Below, one piece after another: positions 42,797 through 51,299 of a stretch of DNA of 64,000 nt (positions are counted from its first letter, which is position 1; every line of letters starts with the position of its first letter). The position numbers and the translations under genes are program-made. Source of the DNA: Kribbella steppae (GTDB lineage: Bacteria; Actinomycetota; Actinomycetes; Propionibacteriales; Kribbellaceae). The notes beneath the pieces are model-generated. The model searched no databases and was not told the origin of the DNA. It saw only the letters and a program-made list of their open reading frames with translations. The stretch is from the NCBI RefSeq assembly GCF_004342025.1, contig NZ_SLWN01000002.1:434001-498000 (forward strand). Reading direction: 5' to 3'.

Positions 42797-42803
42797 ATGC
42801 ACC

Positions 42804-44195
42804 ATGTCCTCGACCACCGCCCCTGCCGCGACCCCCCAACGACTGTTCAGCGGCCGGCACCTGCCGCTCGTCCTCGGCGTGATCGGACTCGTCACCCTCG
42901 GCGCGTTCGAGAACCGCGCGGTCGGTACGGCGTTGCCGACGATGGTGCGGGAGTTCGACGCACTCGGCAGCTTCGGGCTGGCCAACGCGGCGCCGAACGC
43001 GAGCTACCTGATCTCACTCGCGATCGCCGGCCTGTGGTCCGACCGTCGCGGCCCGATCCCGACCCTGCGGGTCGGCGCGATCGCGTTCACCCTGGCCCAA
43101 CTGCTGGTCGGTACGGCGGCCGCGATGCCGATGGTCGTCGCCGGCCGGCTGCTCAGCGGCTTCGCGGAAGGGCTGCTCGACGTCTCGCTGATGGTGCTGG
43201 TCGCCCGTGCGCTGCCCGCCGTACTGCGGCCGAAGATGTTCTCGCTGTTCGCCGCGATGTGGATCCTGCCGTCGGTGCTCGGTCCGGTGCTGACCGGCCT
43301 GGTGACCGAGCAGTTCGGCTGGCGCTGGGTGTTCCTGGGTGCGGTCCTGCTGATCGTGCCGAGCTGGATGCTGCTCGGTCCGGCGATGCGGCAGTCGGCG
43401 AACGCTCCGGTGCCCGAGCGCAGCGCCGAGGATGCGGCCGAGCTGCAAGCGTGGCGGGCGGCGCTTCCGTGGGCGCTCGCCGCCTCGGTCGCGTTGTTCT
43501 CGATGACGCTGGCCGGTGACCACCTGGAGGCGCATCGGGTGATCGGCGGGATCGCGATCCCGGTGGCGCTGGTGGTGCTCGCGCTGGCCGCCGTACGGGT
43601 GATGCCGAAGGGGACCTTCGTGGCGCGGCGAGGGTTTCCGGCCGTGGTCGCGGTTCGGGGACTTGGGGGTGCGGCATTCGCCGGGGCTGGTGCGTATCTG
43701 CCGCTGTTGCTCACGCTGCAGCATCAGTTCAGCCCGTCGCGCGCCGGGGTGACGCTGTCGATCACCGGCGTGAGCTGGGCGCTCGGGTCCTGGTTGCAGG
43801 GGCGGAACCTCGGCATCACTCGGGTCAACGTGCTGCGATCGGGTCTCGCGCTGATGACGGCCGGTCTCGCTGTGACCTCGTTGCTGGCATGGACGGATGC
43901 GACGACGTGGTTCGGCTTGATCGGTTGGGCCTTCGCCGGTGTCGGGATGGGCCTGAGCTCCTCGAGCCTGTCGGTCCTCACGCTGGACCTGTCCGACGCC
44001 GGCAACTCTGGCCGCAACAGCAGCGCCGCCCAGATGGCCGGCACGATGAGCATCGCCACAGCCCTCGCCGTCAGCGGCACCCTGCTCGCCCTCAATGCCG
44101 CCGATCCGCAGCCCTGGGTCTTCGGCGCCATCATCTCGGTCAGCGCCGCGATCGCCCTCCTCGGCCTCCTCACCGCGGGTCGCGTCCGCCCCTGA
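42804..44195 (+). CDS. MFS transporter, probable drug efflux
   Basis: About 463 residues with 12 to 14 predicted helices. It begins SSTTAPAATPQRLFSGRHLPLVLGVIGLV, with the inter-helix motif IAGLWSDRRGPIPTL and PSVLGPVLTGLVTEQFGWRWVFLGAVLL, as in proton-coupled drug exporters of the DHA group. The ATG at 42804 has GAGGAT nine bases before it. A TetR gene follows 37 bp later in the same direction, a usual pairing for efflux pumps. The substrate is unknown. Confidence 0.88.
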   Translation: MSSTTAPAATPQRLFSGRHLPLVLGVIGLVTLGAFENRAVGTALPTMVREFDALGSFGLANAAPNASYLISLAIAGLWSDRRGPIPTLRVGAIAFTLAQLLVGTAAAMPMVVAGRLLSGFAEGLLDVSLMVLVARALPAVLRPKMFSLFAAMWILPSVLGPVLTGLVTEQFGWRWVFLGAVLLIVPSWMLLGPAMRQSANAPVPERSAEDAAELQAWRAALPWALAASVALFSMTLAGDHLEAHRVIGGIAIPVALVVLALAAVRVMPKGTFVARRGFPAVVAVRGLGGAAFAGAGAYLPLLLTLQHQFSPSRAGVTLSITGVSWALGSWLQGRNLGITRVNVLRSGLALMTAGLAVTSLLAWTDATTWFGLIGWAFAGVGMGLSSSSLSVLTLDLSDAGNSGRNSSAAQMAGTMSIATALAVSGTLLALNAADPQPWVFGAIISVSAAIALLGLLTAGRVRP

Positions 44196-44205
44196 GGTTT
44201 GGAAA

Positions 44206-44243
44206 TTTGCTTGCGTGAGCTAAGGTTTGCTTGTGCGAGCAAA
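44206..44243 (+). promoter_or_regulatory. Paired TetR operators over the tetR start
   Basis: TTTGCTTGTGCGAGCAAA (44226-44243) is an inverted repeat with 6-bp perfect arms; TTTGCTTGCGTGAGCTAA (44206-44223) is its close copy, 20 bp away centre to centre (two helical turns). The second covers the GTG start at 44233. This fits autorepression by the TetR protein, bound as two dimers. Confidence 0.65.
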
Positions 44244-44811
44244 ACGAACGCTTACCGAGCAGACGCGGCGGAGTCAGATCGTGACGGCGGCGATCGAGGT
44301 GATCGCGGCGGGCGGGTCGGCGCAGGCGAGTTTCAAGGCGATCGCGGAGCAGGCCGGGCTGAGCAGCACCGGGCTGATCTCGTACCACTTCGCCAATCGG
44401 CATGAGCTGATCGAGGAGGTCGGACGGCAGATCCTGGAGACGTTCGGCGACTTCGTGCTCGAGCGCACCCAGGGCATCGAGGAGCCGGCCGAGGTCCTGC
44501 ACGCCTTCGTCGAGGCGAATGTCGCGTTCCTGCGCACCCACCGTTCCCATGCGGCCGCACTGGTCCGGATCAAGCAGGATGTCGCGCCCGCCGAGCTAAC
44601 GCGATCGGACCAGGACCGGTTGGCCGACGTACTGCGGCTGGGTCAGGCGAACGGCGTACTGCGCGAGTTCGACCCGCATCTGGTCGCGGTGTTCATCCTG
44701 TCGATCCGGGACGGCATCGTCCGCCAGCTCGAACTCGAACCCGACCTCGACCTGGACGCGGCCGGCCGGGAGTTCGCCACGCTGGTCGACCTGGCCACCC
44801 GGAAGGCCTGA
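44233..44811 (+). CDS. TetR-family repressor
   Basis: About 192 residues. The DNA-binding N terminus is RSQIVTAAIEVIAAGGSAQASFKAIAEQAGLSSTGLISYHFANRHELIEEV, with the typical YHF. A helical C-terminal domain (FEREFDPHLVAVFILSIRDGI region) forms the dimer and ligand pocket. Start GTG 44233 is preferred to TTG 44227. It lies between an MFS pump and a carboxylesterase and probably controls its own operon; the paired palindromes on its start are candidate sites. Confidence 0.9.
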   Translation: MRAKRTLTEQTRRSQIVTAAIEVIAAGGSAQASFKAIAEQAGLSSTGLISYHFANRHELIEEVGRQILETFGDFVLERTQGIEEPAEVLHAFVEANVAFLRTHRSHAAALVRIKQDVAPAELTRSDQDRLADVLRLGQANGVLREFDPHLVAVFILSIRDGIVRQLELEPDLDLDAAGREFATLVDLATRKA

Positions 44812-44812
44812 C

Positions 44813-46387
44813 ATGCGAGCGATCGCACTGACCCTGACCCTCCTCGCGGCACTGATTGCCTGTAGCAAGGATGTGAGCCCTCAAGTGACAGTCCAAGGCC
44901 CCGTCGTCCACACCGACACCGGCGACGTCCGCGGCACCGTTCATCCGGATCGCCGCGTCTTCCAAGGCATCCCGTACGCCGCCCCACCGGCCGGCGAACT
45001 CCGCTGGGCGCCCCCGCAACCCGCGAAGCCGTGGACGGGTGAGCGCGCCGCCACCAAACCCGGCAGCCCGTGTCCGCAGCTGAACAACGTGATCGCCGAC
45101 CTGTCCGGGACGAACGAGGACTGCCTGTTCCTCAACGTGACCACGCCGGCCACCGCGTCGCCGGACCACAAGAAGCCCGTCATGGTGTGGATCCACGGCG
45201 ACGGGGCGATCGGGTCCGGTGACATCTTCGATGCGGCCCGACTGGCGGTGGACGGAGACGTCGTCGTGGTGACGTTCAACTTCCGCCTCGGCGTCTTCGG
45301 CGGCTTCGGCCATCCCGAGCTGAAGGACTCCGGCACGATCGGCCTGCAGGACCAGCGCGCCGTCCTGCAGTGGGTCAAGCGCAACGCGGCCGCCTTCGGC
45401 GGCGATCCGGGCAACGTGACCCTGTTCGGAGTCTCGTACGGCGCCTTGTCGACCAGCGCGCACCTGATGTCGAAGGAGTCGCACGGCCTGTTCCACAAGG
45501 TGATCATGCAGAGCGGCTTCACCCTGATGGACATGCCGGCCGGGGCGGTCTACGAAGGCATCCCGGCCCTCCCCTGGTACGGCTGGACCACCACGAAGGA
45601 CGCCCAGACCCAGGGCGTCGGCCTGGCACAGCAACTCGGTTGCAAGGACCTGACCTGCCTGCGCACGGTCCCGGTCGCCAAGCTGCTCGAAGTGCCGCAG
45701 GTGATGAACATCTTCCAGCCGTATGCCCTCGGCAACGACCAACTCCCGGCCGATCCAGCCCAGGCGCTGGCGAACGGCGAGTTCGCGAACGTCCCGGTGC
45801 TCTCCGGTACGACGCGGGACGAGCACACGACGTTCGTCGCGTTCTTCCGTGAACTCGCCGGCATGCCGGTCACCGCGGCGGCTTACCCCGAGCTGCTCCG
45901 CAAGGCCTTCGGCGACCAAGCTGCCAAGATCCAGGCCGAGTACCCGCTGACGGACTACGCGACACCAGCGCTGGCCTGGGCGGCTGTACTCACTGATCGG
46001 ATGTGGGCCAAGGCACAGCTGAAGCAGAACCAGTTGCTTTCAGCAAAGAACCCGTTGTGGTTCTACGAGTTCGCGGACCGGAACGCTCCGTTGGACATCC
46101 CCTTCCCGAAGGGTTTCCAGGCCGGCGCCTGGCATGCGGGCGACGTACAGTATCTGTTCCGGTCCGGCACAACGGAGATGTCCAAGGACCAGTTGGCGCT
46201 GTCCGACGCGATGATCGGCTACTGGACCAACTTCGCGCATCGCAGTGACCCGAACGGCGACGGTCTGCCGGAGTGGCCGAAGTTCACCACCCCGGACACG
46301 GTCCAGTCGCTCGCGCCGAACGCGATCCGCCAGGTCGACTACGAACAGGAGCACCGCCTGGCATTTTGGGAGCAGGTTGGGGTCTAG
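44813..46387 (+). CDS. Type-B carboxylesterase, lipoprotein
   Basis: A 524-residue exported hydrolase. The N terminus is a lipoprotein signal (MRAIALTLTLLAALIACS, cysteine at 17). Type-B features are GDVRGTVHPDRRVFQGIPYAAPP, NEDCLFLNV and the nucleophile elbow NVTLFGVSYGALS, where the usual GESAGG is GVSYGA; the catalytic Ser is kept. The His lies in AGAWHAGDVQYLF. The oxyanion segment is WIHGDGAIGSG instead of HGGGF. It is 1 bp after the TetR gene, so in the TetR operon; such esterases can inactivate ester drugs or use lipids as substrates (inference). Confidence 0.88.
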   Translation: MRAIALTLTLLAALIACSKDVSPQVTVQGPVVHTDTGDVRGTVHPDRRVFQGIPYAAPPAGELRWAPPQPAKPWTGERAATKPGSPCPQLNNVIADLSGTNEDCLFLNVTTPATASPDHKKPVMVWIHGDGAIGSGDIFDAARLAVDGDVVVVTFNFRLGVFGGFGHPELKDSGTIGLQDQRAVLQWVKRNAAAFGGDPGNVTLFGVSYGALSTSAHLMSKESHGLFHKVIMQSGFTLMDMPAGAVYEGIPALPWYGWTTTKDAQTQGVGLAQQLGCKDLTCLRTVPVAKLLEVPQVMNIFQPYALGNDQLPADPAQALANGEFANVPVLSGTTRDEHTTFVAFFRELAGMPVTAAAYPELLRKAFGDQAAKIQAEYPLTDYATPALAWAAVLTDRMWAKAQLKQNQLLSAKNPLWFYEFADRNAPLDIPFPKGFQAGAWHAGDVQYLFRSGTTEMSKDQLALSDAMIGYWTNFAHRSDPNGDGLPEWPKFTTPDTVQSLAPNAIRQVDYEQEHRLAFWEQVGV

Positions 46388-46397
46388 AGTGTGGCGC

Positions 46398-46685
46398 ATG
46401 GCTGAGCTGCTGACCGACGACCAGATCGACCAAGCGATCCGCGACCACCTCCCGCAGTGGAAGTTCGCGGACAACGGGCTGGTCCGCAGCGTCAAGCGGG
46501 AGACGTTCCTGGACGGCATCCGCCTGGTCGCCACGGTCGCCCAGCTGGCCGAGTCGATGAACCATCACCCTGATATCGACATCCGCTACACCACCATCAC
46601 CTTCCGGGTCAGCAGCCACGACGCCGGCGGGATCACCGAGGACGACCTCGTCCTCGCCCGCCACATCGACACCGCCGCCGGCTGA
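46398..46685 (+). CDS. Pterin-4a-carbinolamine dehydratase
   Basis: A 95-residue protein, MAELLTDDQIDQAIRDHLPQWKF..., with the DCoH/PhhB pattern DGIRLVATVAQLAESMNHHPDIDIRYTTITFRVSSHDAGGIT; the two His of NHHPD and the later His are catalytic in the family. It recycles 4a-hydroxytetrahydrobiopterin in aromatic amino-acid hydroxylation, though many bacterial copies have no hydroxylase partner, and none is seen here. Confidence 0.93.
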   Translation: MAELLTDDQIDQAIRDHLPQWKFADNGLVRSVKRETFLDGIRLVATVAQLAESMNHHPDIDIRYTTITFRVSSHDAGGITEDDLVLARHIDTAAG

Positions 46686-46694
46686 CCCCGCAGC

Positions 46695-47045
46695 TCACGC
46701 CGTCTGACGTAGTCCCAGCAGAGTCCCGTCGGGATCACGGACATACGCGAGCCGCCCGACCCCCGGCAGCTCTTGCGGGTCGCTCGCGGCCGTCCCACCC
46801 GCGTCGGCGACCGCCGCCAACGTGGCGTCCAGGTCGTCGACCTCGATCCAGGCGATCGCCGGCTGCTGTTGGTAGTCCCGACTCATGATCGCCCCGTCGA
46901 TCCCGTCCCCCGCACCGGTCGACGCGACCAGATAGCCGCCGACGAACGGTGACGCCTCCGTCGTCCAGCCGAACGCCTTGCCGTAGAACGCCGCTGCCCG
47001 GTCGAGGTCGGCCGAGGTCAGCTCGACATGAATGATCCGTCCCAC
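46695..47045 (-). CDS. VOC-family glyoxalase/bleomycin-resistance-like protein
   Basis: A 116-residue single VOC domain: GRIIHVELTSADLDRAAAFYGKAFGW, PAIAWIEVDDLDATLAAVADAGG and YVRDPDGTLLGL. Such proteins pair up to form a metal or ligand pocket. No substrate can be inferred. Its stop is 9 bp from the stop of the convergent dehydratase gene. Confidence 0.85.
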   Translation of the reverse strand: MGRIIHVELTSADLDRAAAFYGKAFGWTTEASPFVGGYLVASTGAGDGIDGAIMSRDYQQQPAIAWIEVDDLDATLAAVADAGGTAASDPQELPGVGRLAYVRDPDGTLLGLRQTA

Positions 47046-47078
47046 AGTTCTCTCCTTCGTCCCAACGGTTCGCAGACC

Positions 47079-47966
47079 TCAGCGTGGCCGGGCCGAACCG
47101 GTGCTGTCTTGGACGGATCTCTCATGCATCAGCGCCGCGATCCCGTTCTCCACCGCGCGGAACGACGAGGCACTCACACCGGTGTACCGCTTGAAGTCCC
47201 GGGCGGCATGAGCCTGGTCGTAGTACCCATGCAGCGCGGCCAGCGTCGCAGCGGCGTCGGACGGCCCGTCGAGCAAGCCGCCGACGAAGTGGAAGAACCG
47301 GACGATCTCACTGAACTTCTTGGGCCCGACACCGGTCAGCCCGCTGAAGACACGATGCAGGGTCGAGTACGACGTCCCGACCTCAGCCGCCAGTGTGGCA
47401 ACCGGCAGACCGCCGCGGCTCTCGTCGATGAGTCGTACGGCGCGATCGACCAGGTCTATCTCCAGCGGACGGAAATGCGGTTCCAGGAAGGCGGCCAACG
47501 CGTCAGCCCGGTCGGCTCCGAACTCCTGTCCGCGTAGAGCCTCGGCCAGGCGGTACGTCGTACCAGGACCCAGCCAACTGTCCAGGGAGACGACTCCGTC
47601 GACGAGTCCATCGGCGACACCGAGTGCTGCGACTCCCCAGGGCTTGAGCTCGACACCGGCATAGCTCGACGGGCCGGACTGGGTGAGCACGTTCGGCCGG
47701 GTCATGATCCCGAACAGGCTGGCGTCGTTGAGCCAGTGCGCGCCCGACACCGGATCGTGCCGGTGACCAGGCTCTGCCAGCGCGACCGCGAGTGCGGGCC
47801 GGCCGTTCGGGATGAGGATCTCCCGTTGCACCTGGGCCGACCCGGGCGCCTCGACCATCCAGTAGTGCTCGACGACGTCGCGCTGCGCGGCCGGTGGCGG
47901 GAAGCGAAGGTAGGCGACCACGGGCTCACGATATGGCTGCTTCGCGTCATGTCGTAGGTCCGCCAC
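47079..47966 (-). CDS. AraC-family regulator with DUF6597-type N-terminal domain
   Basis: A 295-residue protein. The N-terminal half is YLRFPPPAAQRDVVEHYWMVEAP...ILIPNGRPALAVALAEP, and the C-terminal double helix-turn-helix has GLPVATLAAEVGTSYSTLHRVFSGLTGVGPKKFSEIVRF and the second helix pair ending GYYDQAHAARDFKRYTGVSASSFR. The start is uncertain: GTG 47966, or a GTG near 47921 closer to the homology. It may control the adjacent VOC gene, 33 bp downstream on the same strand. Confidence 0.85.
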   Translation of the reverse strand: MADLRHDAKQPYREPVVAYLRFPPPAAQRDVVEHYWMVEAPGSAQVQREILIPNGRPALAVALAEPGHRHDPVSGAHWLNDASLFGIMTRPNVLTQSGPSSYAGVELKPWGVAALGVADGLVDGVVSLDSWLGPGTTYRLAEALRGQEFGADRADALAAFLEPHFRPLEIDLVDRAVRLIDESRGGLPVATLAAEVGTSYSTLHRVFSGLTGVGPKKFSEIVRFFHFVGGLLDGPSDAAATLAALHGYYDQAHAARDFKRYTGVSASSFRAVENGIAALMHERSVQDSTGSARPR

Positions 47967-49051
47967 GGAGAGTGCTGGCCCGGCACGGCAACCGGCACGT
48001 ACATCTTGACCATGTTCACCTCAGCCCTCGCCACCTGCTCGTCCTGCCACAGCTGGCGAACCCTGGCTGGTTCTGGAACCGGCCGCACTGCGACACCGTG
48101 TACGGCGATGGGTCGGTGACGATCACCGAGACGGACGGCGCGACGCTTGCGCCGACGACCGAGAAGCTGCAGGCGGTCACGTACGCGAAGGTCGCGGCCC
48201 TCGAGGAGCCGAACACCCTGATCACGATCGGCCGCCAGTCGATCCAGCGGTCGAGCGACGCCGGCTGCAGTTGGCAGTTGCTCGACAAGGCGCCGGACGA
48301 CCTGAGCGCGTACGACGTCCAGCCAGGTCCGGGCGATACGGCGTACATCTACAGCGTGAACGACCAGCCGATCCACCGGGTGAAGGGCAGCGTCGTCACC
48401 ACCGTGCAAGGACCGGTGAACGGCAGCGGACTGGCCGCGCTCGTCGCCGCCCCGGGCAGGCTGCGCGTGGTCGCGGGTGACGGTCAGCTCTACGACTCGT
48501 ACGACGACGGGCTCAGCTGGCAGCCCATCGGCGTACCGGCGGCGCGGGATCTGTTCCTGTACGACGCCGTGGTCGATCCGCGCAATCACGACCACATCGT
48601 CATCGGGGTGATGTCGGACGGCGTCTACGTCACCGACGACGGCGGCCGGAGCTGGATCCGGTCGAAGCCGGTCAGCCGGGTGAACGCGTTCAGCCTGGCC
48701 ATCTCGCCGGCCGATCCGTCGAAGGTCTGGATGGAGGGGTACGACCGGGACCGCTCGACCCGGTTCATCTGGGAGTCGGCGGACGGCGGGCTGAAGTTCG
48801 AGCCGGTGCTGGACCAGAGCCGGGCGACGCTGATCAACGGCAACAAGATGTGGGCCAGCCCGGTCGACCCGGATCTGCTCTACTTCAGCTACGGAACGTC
48901 GTTCGCCAACTACGGCGCCGACCTCTACCGCTTCCGCCCGTCGACCGGCGAGCTGACCAAACAGCACAACCGCAACGACGGCATCCCGTCGCTGGCCTTC
49001 AGCCCGGCCGATCCCACCATCCTCTACCTCGGGTTGGCCGAGGAGCGGTAA
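47933..49051 (+). CDS. BNR/Ycf48-like beta-propeller protein, probably N-terminally truncated
   Basis: From about 48055 the frame gives NPGWFWNRPHCDTVYGDGSVTITETDG and then propeller blades with sialidase/BNR Asp boxes (SSDAGCSWQLL, SYDDGLSWQPI, TDDGGRSWIRS), ending SLAFSPADPTILYLGLAEER. Relatives are usually secreted, but no signal peptide is present upstream: the first 40 residues (from ATG 47933) look like an out-of-frame reading of the antisense AraC gene. So the gene has probably lost its 5' end or carries a frameshift near 48050. Function unknown. Confidence 0.6.
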   Translation: MAASRHVVGPPRRVLARHGNRHVHLDHVHLSPRHLLVLPQLANPGWFWNRPHCDTVYGDGSVTITETDGATLAPTTEKLQAVTYAKVAALEEPNTLITIGRQSIQRSSDAGCSWQLLDKAPDDLSAYDVQPGPGDTAYIYSVNDQPIHRVKGSVVTTVQGPVNGSGLAALVAAPGRLRVVAGDGQLYDSYDDGLSWQPIGVPAARDLFLYDAVVDPRNHDHIVIGVMSDGVYVTDDGGRSWIRSKPVSRVNAFSLAISPADPSKVWMEGYDRDRSTRFIWESADGGLKFEPVLDQSRATLINGNKMWASPVDPDLLYFSYGTSFANYGADLYRFRPSTGELTKQHNRNDGIPSLAFSPADPTILYLGLAEER

Positions 49052-49086
49052 GTCTCTGGCTGGCCCGGATCGGATACCGTTGGCGA

Positions 49087-49911
49087 GTGACGACTGCCGA
49101 GGAATACCGCCTGCTGGGGTTCAGCGACGAGGACCGTGACGCTACCGAGGCCTTCGAGGCGGACCCGGTCGTCGTCAAGGATCTGGCCGACCAACTGCGG
49201 GCGGCGATCGGCAAGCTCGGCAGCGAACCGCAGCTCCGGATGCCCGAGGACCCGCGCAACTCGGTCCAGGCCTTCCTCGACACGTTGCCGGACATACGGC
49301 GCTTCCACGCCGAGCGAGGCATCCCGGACGAGATCAGCTGGGCCTCCCTCGCCGATCTCGGGCAGCAACTCAAAGTGCATCGCCGGACCTTCGGTGAGTA
49401 CGGCCTGCAAACGCATTGGTGGATGACAGTGCACTGGACCGGCCAGATCTACGCGCTCGGCCGGCTGCAGTTCCTGCTCCACCAGCCACCGGCCGACAAG
49501 CCCGTGCCCGGGACCGAGCCGGGAGAGTGGCTCATCGGCGTCCACATCCCGGAGACCGGTCCGCTGACGCCCGAGCTGGTCGACGACAGCTTCGCGCAGG
49601 CGCGGGAGTTCTTCCCCCGATACTTCCCGGAGTTCCCGGTGAAGACGGCGAACCTGTGGTCCTGGCTGATCGATCCGTACCTGCTCGACAACCTTCCGCC
49701 GGAGTCGAACATGGTCCGGTTCGGCCGCCGCTTCACGCCGTACGGCGTACCGAACGACAGCCAGGACGGCGCGATCTTCTTCACCTTCCGTACGCACGAT
49801 CTGGAGCGGCTGGACGAGTTGCCGCAGGACACCACGCTGCAGCGGCTGGTGGTCGGCCGGATCAAGGACGGCGGCACCTGGCAGAGCGCCTACGGCTACC
49901 TCCGCCTGTGA
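49087..49911 (+). CDS. Acyltransferase-domain (GNAT-like) protein of unknown substrate
   Basis: A 274-residue protein starting TTAEEYRLLGFSDEDRD (after the initiator). It has an N-terminal helical part (about 1-110) and a C-terminal domain with WTGQIYALGRLQFLLHQP, GEWLIGVHIPETGPLTPELVDDSFAQAREFFPRYFPEF and SWLIDPYLLDNLPPESNMVRFGRRF. It resembles the two-domain acyltransferase family found in actinomycetes next to unrelated genes. The GTG at 49087 lacks a ribosome site; TACCGT lies 6 bp upstream, so it may be leaderless. Confidence 0.75.
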   Translation: MTTAEEYRLLGFSDEDRDATEAFEADPVVVKDLADQLRAAIGKLGSEPQLRMPEDPRNSVQAFLDTLPDIRRFHAERGIPDEISWASLADLGQQLKVHRRTFGEYGLQTHWWMTVHWTGQIYALGRLQFLLHQPPADKPVPGTEPGEWLIGVHIPETGPLTPELVDDSFAQAREFFPRYFPEFPVKTANLWSWLIDPYLLDNLPPESNMVRFGRRFTPYGVPNDSQDGAIFFTFRTHDLERLDELPQDTTLQRLVVGRIKDGGTWQSAYGYLRL

Positions 49912-49950
49912 GCTAGAGCCTTCGCTGGCACCTAGCGTCGGTCGGATGGG

Positions 49951-50046
49951 ACCGAAGGACAGGAGGTATCAGTCGCCGCCGACATGATCCGCGCGTCAAA
50001 CCGGCGCGGTCACCTTGTCTGAGGCCGATACCTCCTGTCCTTCGGT
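49951..50046. repeat. Nested palindromic repeat element, copy 2
   Basis: The arm ACCGAAGGACAGGAGGTATC (49951-49970) is exactly inverted at 50027-50046, with a 56-bp interior that holds its own stem, CCGCGC (49989-49994) with GCGCGG (50004-50009). The first 17 bases of the arm are identical to copy 1 at 2426-2521; the interiors are unrelated but both form a hairpin. It fills the gap between two convergent genes. Confidence 0.8.
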
Positions 50047-50051
50047 ACCCG

Positions 50052-51269
50052 TCACCCGCGGTACTTGGTCAGCCAGCTGACCAGCTCCATGTTGCTGACG
50101 CACCGGACGTCCGGTTGTTTGCAGGTCTCCGCGACGAAGCTCGTGAGGGCGTCGGAGTAGACGCTGTTGTTCCAGCGGTTGAAGTGGTTGCCGAGGAACA
50201 GCGGCGGGTTCCCGTTCGCCCGGGACTTCGCGAGCGCTTGGCGGTACGTCGCGAGCACCTGTGCCTTCAGCACCGGCGCCTGCGCGATCGGCGCGGTGCG
50301 AGCGCCCGTCTGGGTGAACCACAGGTTGTAGTCCATTGTCAGCGTGCTCTTGCCGGTCCCCGCCAACTCGACCGACTGCAGCGGGAAGTTCCACAGACCG
50401 CCGGACTTCGTCGGCCAGGCGATCACTCCCGGCTCGGAAGCGTCGTACAGCATCCCGCGCTGCACCATCGCCTGCCGGTACGCCGGTCGATTGCCTTCGA
50501 GGCACGGCGTCCGCATCCCCTTCACCGTCGCCGGGTCGAACGGAGCCGCCACGGGCTTGCCGGCCGCGAGCGTCGGACCGGTCCGCACCATCTGGTCGAA
50601 CGACTGCAGTTCCGCGGTCCATTGCGCTGTGGTCCACCGCCCGACGCCGGTCTGGCCGCAGAAGTGACCGTTCGCGTGGGTGCCGATCTCGTGGCCTTCG
50701 GCGATCGCCTGCCGGAGTACGGCGGTCCGCGCCTCGATCGCGCCCGGGTCACCACCCCAGCCGATGTCGGACGCGCCGGGCTTCTTGTACGGCGGTTTGT
50801 AGTCGGTCCGGCGTGCGGACGGGTAAAGGTACGGGCCGGACAGGAAGAACGTCATCCGAGCGTCGGCCTGCTTGGCGACCGCCCGCCAGCGAGCCCAGAG
50901 GGCAAGATCACCGGCGCCGTCGAACGAGACGACCACGAACAACGGCGGCTTCCCGTCCGCCAGCCGTGCCGGGAAGCTCCGCGTGACGGGCGCCGCGGCC
51001 TTCTCGCCCTTCGTGCTCGGCTTCGCGGTCGGAGTGGGCGGAGTGGGCGGCAGGCTGGGGCTGTGCGGGGTGCTGGGGGTGGCGCTGGGCCTCGGGGTTG
51101 GGCGGGGCTTGGTCGGCGTACTCGACGGGGACGGTGCGCCTTCCAGCGGCACGTCGGCACATCCGACAAGCAGCGCCGCCACCACCGCAGCGGCACCGAG
51201 GAGGTTCGCCCCAGGCCTCACCACGTGTCTACTGACGCATGCGGGACCGGTTGAGTTGGTCCGGGACAC
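50052..51269 (-). CDS. Polysaccharide deacetylase-like lipoprotein
   Basis: A 405-residue exported protein. A lipoprotein signal ends at AAAVVAALLVGC, then a Pro/Ser/Thr linker (about 45-90), then a NodB-type domain with LFVVVSFDGAGD, AEGHEIGTHANGHFCG and MRTPCLEGNRPAYRQAM. The HxxxH-like HEIGTHANGHF keeps likely metal residues, though the fold is divergent and may act on other N- or O-acyl groups. The start is uncertain between GTG 51269 and GTG 51221/51224. It ends 6 bp from the palindromic element. Confidence 0.8.
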   Translation of the reverse strand: MSRTNSTGPACVSRHVVRPGANLLGAAAVVAALLVGCADVPLEGAPSPSSTPTKPRPTPRPSATPSTPHSPSLPPTPPTPTAKPSTKGEKAAAPVTRSFPARLADGKPPLFVVVSFDGAGDLALWARWRAVAKQADARMTFFLSGPYLYPSARRTDYKPPYKKPGASDIGWGGDPGAIEARTAVLRQAIAEGHEIGTHANGHFCGQTGVGRWTTAQWTAELQSFDQMVRTGPTLAAGKPVAAPFDPATVKGMRTPCLEGNRPAYRQAMVQRGMLYDASEPGVIAWPTKSGGLWNFPLQSVELAGTGKSTLTMDYNLWFTQTGARTAPIAQAPVLKAQVLATYRQALAKSRANGNPPLFLGNHFNRWNNSVYSDALTSFVAETCKQPDVRCVSNMELVSWLTKYRG

Positions 51270-51299
51270 GCCTTCGCGGGGAAACCCGCCAGGCGATCG

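Noticed and set aside
47702..48967. Minus-strand 421-codon frame antisense to the BNR-type gene
   Set aside because: Arg/Val-rich shadow; the plus strand shows repeated Asp-box motifs and the minus strand has no domain.
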